A DNA stretch of 64,000 bases, taken from positions 3,348,001-3,412,000 of the forward strand of contig JARFXM010000009.1 of the NCBI GenBank assembly GCA_029532625.1, in the 5' to 3' direction. How positions within the stretch are numbered: position 1 is the first letter of the stretch; every line of letters starts with the position of its first letter. The notes beneath the pieces were generated by a model. It was not told the origin of the DNA, did not search any database, and saw only the letters and a list, made by a program, of their open reading frames with translations. Shown here one piece after another: positions 54,404 through 64,000 of this stretch. The translations under genes were made by a program, and so were the position numbers. The stretch is from Lomentospora prolificans. Its lineage: Eukaryota > Ascomycota > Sordariomycetes > Microascales > Microascaceae.

Positions 54404-55410
54404 TTAGTTGGAGCCATCGAAAGCGGCCTTCTCGCTAGCGTATCTCGACGCCTCGGCGGCCGCCTGGTCTTGGTACGTCTGCAGAGCGAGTTAATTTTCC
54501 ACGCGCTTCTCCCCAAATCCGGGTGCGATTTGTCTAAAATCGTGGCACAAGGGCGACCACGTACCTGCTTCTCTGACTCGGGGAGGGCTTTCCACTCGCT
54601 TGCCAGCGTCTTTGATGCATCGGCCGCAGAAGCGGCATTCACTTGGCCGCTCGCCCACCGGGCCTTGACGAAGAGCGAGTAGGCGGTCAAGGGCCGCTTG
54701 GGCTGTCGGTCATCGACAATCTTGCGGTGGGACTTGTTGAACTTGCGGTTGAGGCGCCCCCGTGCTAGGTTGGCTTCGTGAATCTCCTGAGCCGTGTAGG
54801 TCTCGACCCAGGTCTTGTAGGCGTCGGTGTTGGCCAGGCGATTGGTCTCGGCCTTTTCTTGGAGACGCTGCGGCGGGTTAGGTTAGCTTTCCCCACTCTC
54901 ACGAGGTTTCGAAAAGGGCGAGAGAACGTGAGACAGGCGATGGGGATTCTCGGGGCTTACCTCGTGCTCAAACTGAGAGAGCGACTTGAACGCTTGGCTA
55001 ACGGCAGCGGTCTTGCCAGCGAGATCTCCTCCGACCGAAGTACCCTTGAGCTCCTGGGCCACAAAGACTAACCACTTCGTCTCAGGCAGCTTCTTGGGCT
55101 CGTGAAGAAGCGCCTTCACCTTAAGCTCCTTGGCCTCCTTCTTAGCCTTCTCCTCAGGGGTCAGCACCTTCTTCTTCGGCTTCGCTTTGGGCTTTGGCTT
55201 GGTCGCGGTCTTCTTGGTGGTCTTCTTCTTGGCCTTGATCGACTTTTCCTTGGCGGCCTCGCCGGCCCAGCTCGTCGAGCTGAAGGGCTGAGTCTGGAGA
55301 GCGGGAGCGGCAGCGATCGGGGCGCGCGCCGTGATGGGAGCTGTCAAGGGTCGCAGAGGGAGGGAGACAACGGCCCGACGAAGGGGCGCTCGCGCAAGGG
55401 TGGTCAGCAT
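54404..55410 (-). CDS. Mitochondrial HMG-box protein, Abf2/TFAM-like (3 exons)
   Basis: A 275-residue protein likely to package or regulate mitochondrial DNA. Exons: 55410-54961, 54867-54565 and 54478-54404. The N-terminus MLTTLARAPLRRAVVSLPLR lacks acids and is Arg-rich, a good mitochondrial presequence. A lysine/alanine-rich linker follows (KSIKAKKKTTKKTATKPKPK). Next comes a first HMG-like helical region with ETKWLVFVAQELKG and FKSLSQFEHERLQEK. The second box is RQPKRPLTAYSLFVKARWAS, with LASEWKALPESEKQ joined to TYQDQAAAEASRYASEKAAF. The two-box plus presequence layout fits the Abf2 class; sequence identity to Abf2 itself is not claimed. It diverges from PRE4 across 845 bp. Confidence 0.86.
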
Positions 55411-56255
55411 GGTGAATGGCTAGGGGGAGTAGAGGGTTAAGTCGGGGGAGGAGGTGGAATTGGTATTTTAGCGAGCGTTGAACTCGTGTTGTCCAATTGA
55501 AAGCGCTAAATTGTACGAGTCGCGAGAGTTGTTTGCGGAGGAAGACGAGAGGGCAGGTCTCGTGTTCTTACTCTCTCTCTCTCTCTCTCTCTCTCACTCG
55601 AGTAATAGGGCTGATTTCTTCCTCTGGGGGTCGTGTGTGGGTTGATGGTCCGCGAAAATGGATCATGACCATGCCATGGAGCGTCTATGTTTTGGGTCCA
55701 GTGGTGTAGCAACTCTCCGTACTAAATACTTTCGTTAATGCAGCATGATATTTTCGGTAATAGGTAGCGTGTACATGTCGCCAGCTGGCTAGAGCTCCTC
55801 CTGCTTGCTCATGCTTACTCCTGCAGCAGGTATATTAATACTAAGGGACGCAGCTAATCAGACTGGACCTGGCCTGGTCATGGGAGTACCCACCTCTGTG
55901 AAGAGCAGACTCCCCGGTACGCTCCATCCTCAGGCATCAACTTTTCCCAGCTGTCATCCGCTGAGCAGAGTACAGCACCCTGGCACAGCAACAACGCAAG
56001 GCAGCACAGACGACGCGAAGCTCGTCAGTTGAATCAAGCCTTCTAACCCCAATTCCGAGCGATCCTCAACGACACATCCACCACCGCCACCTCGACAATC
56101 CTCATAATCCTCGCCATCAGCGGAGAACCTCGCTATCCACGGCTCAAATCATTAGACCGGCGATAACTGTTCTTTTGCGGCTCGAATTACTCGCAATCCC
56201 TGATCCCCAAAAGCAACCTTCAAACAGCTCCTAGCCTCCACACACACATCTCACA
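55411..56255. promoter_or_regulatory. Divergent promoter region of the HMG-box and PRE4 genes
   Basis: 845 bases between two start codons, containing a CT dinucleotide repeat (55571-55595). I looked for the yeast proteasome element GGTGGCAAA and did not find it. No coding signal. Confidence 0.5.
55571..55595. repeat. (CT)n microsatellite
   Basis: Twelve and a half uninterrupted CT units upstream of the mitochondrial HMG gene. On the minus strand it is a GA repeat within about 160-190 bp of the HMG start codon, so length changes could affect expression. Confidence 0.85.
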
Positions 56256-57239
56256 ATGGATCACCGACCTCAAGCTTGGGGAAGAGTTCGTTCCCCCCGG
56301 CTGTCTTTTCACAATATCGGCGTAAGTCGCATGAAGCTAACAATCACTCATCGATAGCCCAGAGACGACGTCTACGGCGCCTATGATGCTTCCTACATGC
56401 AGCAGGCCCACGGCCCTAATCAGCACACCCAGTCCCCCATCGTCACGGGTACCTCAGTAATAGGCATCAAGTTCAAGGAGGGCGTCGTCATGGCGGCGGA
56501 TAACCTAGGTCAGTACAGGAAGCGGTTACCAGTCCGGCCTTGCCGGCGGCTTTTCCGCCCCAAATGTATCGCTCGTTTGGAATACACTAGCTGACTCCAT
56601 CATCCTCCAGCCTCATACGGCTCCCTTGCCCGCTTCACCGACGTCAAGCGTCTCCTCCCCTTCGCCGAATCATCCATCGTCGGCTTTGGCGGCGACGTCT
56701 CCGATATGCAATACCTCACTCGCCACCTCAACGACCTCGAGATCGAAGAGTCCTACTCCACCCCCTCCACGACCGACGCTACCTCTGTCGCCTCCCGCCT
56801 CACCGCCGCCAACCTCCATCGCTACCTCGCCAAGCTCTTCTACGCCCGACGAAACAAGTTCGATCCCCTCTGGAACCACGTTCTCGTCGGTGGCCTCGAC
56901 GAGGACTCCAACCCCTTCCTCGCCTCCGCTGATCTCCGCGGCACAACCTACTCGGCCCCGTCTCTCGCCACTGGGTTTGGCTCGGCCCTTGCTATTCCTA
57001 TCCTCCGCAAGATTGTTCCTGACGAAGAGGCCGCAGCCAAACTCTCTAAGGGGGAAGCTGTCGAGGCCATCAAGGAGTGCATGAAGGTCCTCTACTACCG
57101 TGACGCTAGGAGCATGGACACCTACTCCATCGCCATCGTCACGAAGGATGGCGTCGATCTCAAGGAAAACGAGAAGCTTGAGCAGCAGAGCTGGGCCTTC
57201 GCTGATCGAATCAAGGGCTACGGTACTCAGACCGTCTAA
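56256..57239 (+). CDS. PRE4: 20S proteasome beta-7 subunit, PRE4 type (3 exons)
   Basis: A non-catalytic beta subunit of the 20S proteasome core, about 269 residues. Exons: 56256-56285, 56358-56508 and 56611-57239. The spliced start is MDHRPQAWGRPRDDVYGAYD. The processing region is QSPIVTGTSVIGIKFKEGVV, then MAADNLASYGSLARFTDVKR across intron 2, and VGFGGDVSDMQYLTRHLNDL. NHVLVGGLDEDSNPFL and SMDTYSIAIVTKDGVDL follow. The N-terminal extension before TGTS matches the family's propeptide. Intron 1 has a weak GTTCGT donor, but the join (GR then PRDD) restores the usual fungal N-terminus. Confidence 0.93.
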
Positions 57240-58026
57240 GGGTGAAGAGAGGACAACGTAGAGGATGGGCTATGCTTGCTATGGGGTTGATCGGCTAGTT
57301 AGATCGTACTCCCCGCGCCGGATTTTTAAGACTCAACGCTCTCTGCTGGTCCCTCGATAGCGGGGATTAAAGTCTAGGTGCGATGTAGAAGAGCGAAGAC
57401 ACTATGGTCTAGAGGGTTTTGCGTTGGGAAATCGTTTGCTGTAATATTAGATACACAACTACACATGTGCCTTTTACTCTATCTCTCCTCAGTCGCTGTT
57501 TGCGCTAGGGATCACCTTCCAAGTGTCGCGCTATGCATTGTTCCCAGAGCCGTCACAGCGATGGATTGCCGAATACATTTCAGGATAACATGTTAAATCG
57601 GTTACGCTGTTTGCGTGTATTCGCTCGCCAGCGTAGTAAACAACTGTGGGATCGCTTCGCAGTGTGTGTATGCCGAAGGATAAGACCCAATACACATCAT
57701 TGCCATGCTTGGTATCCATCCAAGCCTTGCGAGGAAAGTAACAATTTCTAAACAGCTTTGAATTCACCTCCAGCTCATCATTAGCAAGTTTGGTGAACTT
57801 TCGACGTCATATTATTTGGGATGTATTGGCAGCGACCAGCCCAGAACAGTGGTTTGCCATGCCCAACAATGTAAAACAAAAGACATAAGATCCCGATACT
57901 CTAACCTGATTCCAACGCGTGTATCCCCCGCGCATGCGCCTTCCAATAGAACAAAAGCTCCCTTGGTCCTTTCAAATCATTAAACCCTTTTTTTGCGTGC
58001 ACCAGTTCTCGTCCCCAGGAAATCAT
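57240..58026. other. Convergent intergenic region
   Basis: About 790 bases between the PRE4 and GFA1 stops, expected to contain their 3' untranslated regions. Short frames near 57378-57760 are not supported by any family resemblance. Confidence 0.5.
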
Positions 58027-60645
58027 TTACTCAACAGTAACCGACTTGGCAAGGTTGCGAGGGAAGTCAACGTTGAGACCCTCCATAACGGCAAGCCAGT
58101 AAGCAATTAGCTGCAGAGGAATGACGTTGAGAATGCCCTGAAGGACATCGACGGTCCTAGGGATCTCAATCTTGAGAGCCTGACTGGCCTTGAATTCCTC
58201 GTCGTCGGGATTGCAGATGACGATGGGCTTGCCACCACGAGCAACAACTATAGATATAATGTTAGCAGCGTTGCTTCAAGTCTACGGATAACGATTCGAT
58301 GGCGGCTGGGGAAGGGAAATGACAAGAAGAAAAAGCTTACCCTGCTGGTAGGCGTTGAGAGACTTCTTGAAAAGGTCGTCTCGAGTGAGAATCATGATGA
58401 TGGGTAGGTTCTCATCGACAAGAGCGAGCACACCGTGCTTGAGCTCACCGGACATGACAGCCTCGCAGTGAAGGTAGGAAATTTCCTTGATCTTGAGGGC
58501 ACCCTCGAGGGCAGTCGAGAACTGGAGGCCACGACCAAGAAGCAGGAGTGACTTCTGGTCCTTGAAGACCCTAGCACAGAGATCCTTGATGGCAGCATCC
58601 TGCTTGAGGATGTCCCTGATCTGACCGGAGATTTGGGCAAGACCTTCCATGATCTCCTCGCGCCTCTTAGCCTTGGATGCACGATCCTCGCTAAGGGAAA
58701 GAGCAAACATAACCATGGCGACGAATTGAGAAGTGTAGGCCTTGGTGGATGCAACACCGATTTCAGGGCCGGCGTTGATGTGAACACCACAGTGGGTAAG
58801 GAGGGAGATGGAAGAACCCACAACGTTGACGATACCGACGGTGAGAGCACCGCGCTCGAGACAGTACCTCAAGGCCATGAGAGAGTCGGCAGTCTCACCG
58901 GATTGGGAGACGAAGACGCAAGTGTCGTCACGGAAGACGGGAGCCTGTCGGTCAAGGAAGTCCGAGGCAAGCTCTACAGCGATAGGAATCTCGACAAGCT
59001 CCTCGAAGATACCACGAACAGCCATGCAAGAGTGGTAGCTGGTACCGCAGGCAATGAATATTATCCTCCTGCACCTGCGGATAGTGGTAATGTATGAGCG
59101 GAGACCACCGAGAGTGACTGTCTTGTTGGCGATATCGAGACGACCGCGCATGGTGTTGACGACGGACTCAGGCTGCTCGAAAATCTCCTTCTGCATGAAG
59201 TGGTCGAACTCGCCCTTCATGATCTCCTGGAGCTCGAGCTCGAGAGTCTGGATAGTCCTCACATTGGAACTTCCATCGGCCTTCTTAAGACGGTGGATGT
59301 TGAGGGAGCCCTCATGGATGTGGGCGATATCATCATCCTCAAGGTACAAGACCTTCTTGGTGTGCTCAACAATGGCGGAGGGATCCGAAGACAAGAAGAA
59401 CTCGGTAGGCATGGGCATGCCATCATCAGTCATGAAAGCGCGAGACTGAGACCTGTGGAGGAGCGACTTGTCGGGGGCGGCGAGGCCAGCGCCAAGAAGG
59501 GTGCCAGGGTTCTTCTTTATGGCCACGTTGTGGGAAGCAGCCTCGGCAGGAAGGGCAGTGTTCTCATCGGAGTACTCGACGTCGACGAAATCGACCTTCA
59601 TTCTCCTCTCAGTCTTGACGCCGATGACAAGGGGAGATCCCTTGCGAGCTGCGATGACCTCGTGGGGGTAGTGCACCGATTTGATCAACAAACCGTAAGC
59701 ACCCTCAAGCTCCTGAATGACAGCCTTGGCAAGATCGGTAAAGCCAATACTCTCATTCTGGTCGTAGAGGTACTTGGCAAGCTTGGCAATGCACTCAGTA
59801 TCGGTTTCAGTCTCGAACTTAAAGCCTTTGCTAGTGAGGAGGGTCTTGAGCTCCTTGTAGTTGGTAATGATACCATTGTGGACGACGCTGAACTCCCAGT
59901 TCGGGTCAGACCTTTACAGCAGTTAGTAAACTCAAGCTCATTAATTCACCCAAGGTGAAGATAGACAGTGATGCATTTGATGGCTGGACGCGTAGCCGCG
60001 TGGGAAGAGTGGCTGCATGTCTCACATACCTGTGGGGATGGCAGTTGACGCGCGAGGGAGAGCCGTGAGTAGCCCAGCGAGTGTGGGAGATACCAGCGTG
60101 TGAATCAAAGACCTTATTCAAGTCGACGTCGGACTCGTCAATGAGCTGCTTGAGCTTAGCGACCTTTCCAACCTCCTTGAAAGCGTAGATCTCATTCTTC
60201 TTGTCGCCATCGACGGCAAGACCGGCCGAGTCATATCCTCGGTACTCGAGACGAGAAAGACCTAGAATGGGGGGAGACAATTATTAGTCCCGGAAAAGGC
60301 GGTCAATTGGCGGTAAGTAGGATCTAGCTGCCACTGTAAGAGCGGGGGAATCCCCCGTCAAGGCGGATGAGGGGTTGACAGGGGTGTTGTGCTGGAAGGG
60401 AGCTAGGACTGACTTACCATTGATAAGGGTCTCGAGGATGAACTTGCGGTCCTTCTCCACCAAGTAATTGACGTAGCCGAAGATTCCACTGTTGAGCAAA
60501 AGCTTGTTAGCTAGATTGCATATGGGTTATTTCCGAGGAATCCTTCTTGCCATGGTCCGCGTCATTGCTGCTGCTGCGTCGAAAGAGCAGCAATTGGGCG
60601 GCGACGGGGAGTTTGACGGGGGAGCTGGGTTCCTACATACCACAT
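58027..60645 (-). CDS. GFA1: Glutamine:fructose-6-phosphate amidotransferase (5 exons)
   Basis: The first and rate-setting enzyme of hexosamine synthesis, making glucosamine-6-phosphate for UDP-GlcNAc, chitin and glycans in the cytosol. Exons: 60645-60641, 60488-60418, 60261-60030, 59911-58341 and 58247-58027; 699 residues. Exon 1 is only ATGTG, so the catalytic Cys2 codon is completed after intron 1, giving MCGIFGYVNYLVEKDRKF. The glutaminase domain has GLSRLEYRGYDSAG, GISHTRWATHG and VVHNGIITNYKEL. The isomerase half has IIFIACGTSYHS, FVSQSGETADS, PEIGVASTKAYTSQF and the second SIS domain with LLLGRG and EAVMSGELKHG. The C-terminus NLAKSVTVE is canonical. The insert between domains (about residues 215-310) is the fungal type. 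Confidence 0.96.
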
Positions 60646-63600
60646 GGTTGCGGGTGAGCTCAGGCTGAAAATCGAAAAATGCTATTGGGAAAGGAAAACT
60701 GCGAGAGAAATTGGGGGGTATCACAGAAGCTGGAGAGGAGAATGGGATGAGAGAGATCAGATCGAGAGAGGGGAGAGACGAGAAGAAATAGGAAAGGGAT
60801 GAAGGGGTTGTGGTCGTCCGGTCAGCTTTATTTGAGGCTTGGGGCTCAGGCGGCGGTAACCATAGCAGGAACGGTCGATGAGCAGTAGCGTGTGGCTTTC
60901 AGTCGTCCCTGGTGGGTATGGGATGGCTGGTGGGGCCTTGGGGGCAATGAAGCGGAAGTGTAGAGAGCCAGGGGGCCTTGGAGGGGAGGTGCGGCGGTGT
61001 GGTGGGGTTGGCAGTTCGGCAGGAGGGAATGAGGGAGCAGCCTGCTGTGGAAGGGTTGAGGGGTGGCGAGGGGTGTGGATGCATCCCCTAGATGTTATGA
61101 GAGCCCCCAGGGCTGGCTGCTCTTTCTGGCTGCTCGAGCGGTACTGGGACTGGCTCAACAATTGGCCTTTGTCTCCCTCACACATGAACTACTTCGTATC
61201 ACCTGGGGGGAAGGGATTTCTAGGGAGAACCGACAACACTCTACCTCCGTGCTCTGCTACAGGACTCGCTTGAGATAAATTCTGGTGACCTCCTTGCTAT
61301 TGGGTACATCTCATGGAAAAAGCGAGAAAAAATATTAAGCATTCTGGGAGATGATCATTGGGTATCATCTCTCCTGTGCTCATTGAGGTGTTATGTTTGC
61401 ACCACGGGAGGGGGATGATCCAAAGGACCTCTCTATGTTTCATGTACACAACCAAGCTCCCCTGCCCTGCCCGAGCTTCCCACGCTCATCCCTCAAACTC
61501 CATCATCCATTGTCTGGATCGAGCAAGAGTCCCCTGTCTGTACCTTACGGACATAGAGCAAGAGTGGTGGAACTCTATCAGGAGGATGACTTTCGCGGAA
61601 TGGGAAGGGCGGCGAGGAGGGGAGGGGCGTGTATCCAATTAGGTTGGCAAACCCAGTCGCAGCCCACTTCCCTATCAGGTGCTGTTATGGGGCCGGCTGT
61701 CTACTTTATGGTCGTATTGCAGAGAATACGGAGTGCATCACTGGTCGTCCACCAGGTTTACGAGAAACTAGGAGAGCAGCCGAGACGGGCAACGAAATGC
61801 AATACGGAAGCTCCATCTTTTCCAGGCTCGCTTCTTCGTCGCCTTTTACGACAGAGAAATTGCTTTGAAATTGGCCTCATCAGTCGTTCTCCCTCGAGAT
61901 TGATACGAACCTAGTCGCCACTTAGGGCTCTGGGCACCACCTCGTCCGCCCGTTGTGGTCGCTGGTGTCTTACTAAATTTAACACGGAAATACCAAGGAG
62001 CTTCAGGGGGGAACCTTAGTGTAGTGGGTGACAAAACACTAGCAAACCCTTAAAGAACCCGATCAGCACTGGCCGTGCCAGGCACACCGGGTTGGGAACC
62101 TTGAAGCTTTGTATGGTGCTCGCTGGATTTTAAGCCCACCCCCATACCCATTGAATGGATATCCATATGATGAGGGGGTTTGACGACGACTAGTGTGCTA
62201 CGAAACCGGGCCATACAAATGGACCTCGACAGAATTTCCTGCTGAAATCCCTGACCGCGAAACGCTGCCGCCTCCTGATAATACATATGAATACGTCTTC
62301 ATTGGCCACTGCGCGGGATGTTGACCGATACACGACTCTATATGCTTGTATCGTATGGATACCGTGGCACCCATGATGGATAGACAACTCGAAACGGCCA
62401 GAGACGATACAACAGACGAAATCTGACCAATTTTCTGCCTGCCCTTAGAACTTTGTAGAACCCCGCCACAAATGCTCTACGTCCAACAAAACCCGACCTG
62501 ATGAAAACCCTGGTACTTAGGAATCCGATTGAGAGAGCACTTCCAACCCAGCGAGCTCCGCGCGAACCTCTTCCTCACGACCATCTTACGCGAGAGAGTA
62601 CTTGTATTTTTCTTGCCCCTACGGCTTTAGGCAGGAGTCCTGTGCGTAGCTGGCTGTATGTCTTCTGGTGTTAAAAGCGAGAGAGCGAAAGAGATCGATT
62701 GATGCAAGCCTGTTTCTTCAGCCCAACCAGGGGAATTCCCTCCCACGCCCCCTCGAAACCCCAAATCCCAGGCGCTCTGCGCGACAAGTAAACGCAGAAG
62801 CAACCTTCGGACAATTCCGTAATCTGGAGGGCAGGGTCAATTCAGCCAGCATCCGGCACTGCACCATATAGAACGGCTGAGCCCCAAGAAGCCGCTCATA
62901 GGATCTGCAAAGATGGCAACAGTAGCGCCGTCCAACCAGGAACTACAGACTGTACAGCCTCAAACCGGGACATGGGTCTCGCTCCCCCCCCCCTGGAGAG
63001 AATCGAGAATACGAAAAGAAGAACCCAAGAAAAAAGGAAAAAAAAATTAAACCCCATGATGACGCACTCGCGTAGAACACACAGATGGTCTATTGCGGAC
63101 AAATATTGATATGGAGAAACTAGTGAAAGGTCGGTGACCCAGTTCTTCTTTCCTGTCTTGCCCGTGAGGCCTCTACAAGTTGCGCAACCTGCGCCAGCGC
63201 TATTGCAAAGAAAGACCCCGTTCTTTGCACTAAGACATTGAGGCCATGCTCTTCCCACCTATCCTCGGCAAGAGTAAATAATGTAGCGCACGATGAAGGA
63301 GAGGGCAAACGCGTCTAATCGGAGCTTTCAGAGTGTGGGATTTCTTCGCGAAGCTACTAAAAATAAACAACCACCCCCCCCCCCTTCCTTCTTCCTCTTC
63401 CCAAGAAAAAAAAAAAGAAAATCGGAACCTGGAACAGGCCAACCGCATAGCATTACCCTTCTTGCTGGGATTGTAGGAGCCATTTGACGTCACAGCCATC
63501 ATACGACCCCATTATCAACTTCAGGACCCCTAGCTTCTTGCTCATAATCGTATGCCAGCTCATGGAATAGTGGCCTTCAAGCAAACATTCAACTAGCCCG

Positions 63601-64000
63601 GACGAGGCCATCGTGATCTCTCTTTTAGTACCATATCTCCGTTATTGAGTTGTGAAGGATGATTTATCTCGTGTCCCACCTCAGAACGGGCCGAGAGAGG
63701 AGAAATCTCTTCGTGTCCAGCTGGGCCGTTTTTGCACTTGTCCAGCCTCACCGATGCCTAGACCAGCCGTTTTCCCTCACCCTTGTTCACTCTCAATGGC
63801 CGCCGCCAATATCCGTGCCTGATCTGGCCATATGGTAGCCGCACCCTAGCAACGCACGTGGGCCCATCCTGGGCCACGAGCCTTCGCCCATCAGCATGCC
63901 AGCCTCAGAGGCGTTCATTCCTAGAAGCGTTCCTGACATACTGTACTGGACGCAATTGTTGCCCAGATTTGGGCCCGGCCTCTAACTGATAGGCCGGTCC
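60646..64000. other. 3.4-kb gene-poor right end
   Basis: The first 250 bases are the GFA1 promoter side, purine-rich on the plus strand. Beyond that I find no supportable gene to the window edge. Frames at 60878-61273 and 61393-61914 are low in family resemblance. C- and A-runs occur at 62988-63047 and 63374-63420. A gene continuing past 64000 could have its first exons here unrecognised. Confidence 0.45.

Noticed and set aside
59200..59958. 252-codon frame antisense to GFA1
   Set aside because: GFA1 on the opposite strand is certain and codon bias explains the open antisense frame.
1..64000. Biosynthetic, defence or mobile-element cluster
   Set aside because: No polyketide or peptide synthetase, terpene enzyme, transposase, reverse transcriptase or NLR-type gene is visible; neighbours are functionally unrelated housekeeping genes.

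Overview
The window is nuclear DNA from a filamentous ascomycete (Pezizomycotina, most likely a Sordariomycete). The evidence is twenty protein genes split by short introns with GTANGT-type donors and CTAAC/CTAAT-type branch sites close to the acceptor, plus fungal housekeeping content: PRP16, PWP1, the ERG26 sterol dehydrogenase, a PRE4 proteasome subunit, GFA1, an LRG1-type LIM-RhoGAP, a mitochondrial HMG-box protein, and several families that look fungus-restricted. I could not fix genus or species. I found no rRNA, tRNA, CRISPR array or intact transposon.

Layout: 1-8 kb holds an RRM glycine-rich RNA-binding protein, a ChaC-type gamma-glutamylcyclotransferase and a penta-EF-hand protein. 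8-17 kb holds a metallo-beta-lactamase-fold protein followed by a 7.1 kb gene-free stretch. 16.6-22.4 kb is compact: a zinc-finger protein, a Hep59/Tls1 splicing-associated protein, an acylphosphatase and a membrane polysaccharide deacetylase. 22.4-29.3 kb is sparse, with one serine-rich unknown protein. 29.3-41.1 kb holds PWP1 and PRP16 (divergent), a Cys/Met-metabolism PLP enzyme, a conserved unknown protein with a 29-nt micro-exon, and a polytopic alpha/beta-hydrolase. 41.1-45.1 kb is gene-poor. 45.1-60.6 kb holds LRG1, ERG26, a tryptophan-rich unknown protein, a mitochondrial HMG protein, PRE4 and GFA1. 60.6-64 kb holds nothing I can support.

The genes alternate strand almost one by one, giving convergent pairs with close 3' ends and a few short shared promoters (20.5-20.9 kb and 31.0-31.4 kb). 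There is no operon-like or secondary-metabolite cluster logic. Two loose themes recur: RNA processing and ribosome assembly (RRM protein, Hep59/Tls1, PWP1, PRP16), and cell wall or membrane supply (GFA1, polysaccharide deacetylase, LRG1, ERG26).

Gene models were rebuilt by hand from splice signals, reading-frame continuity and remembered family sequence. For every spliced model the exon lengths sum to a multiple of three. The most interesting signals are gene-structural: a 5-nt first exon splitting the catalytic Cys codon of GFA1, a 13-nt micro-exon carrying the acylphosphatase active-site loop, a 29-nt micro-exon in a conserved unknown protein, and paired acceptors 4 nt apart that would switch the C-terminus of the RRM protein. 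I see no convincing undescribed multi-gene system.
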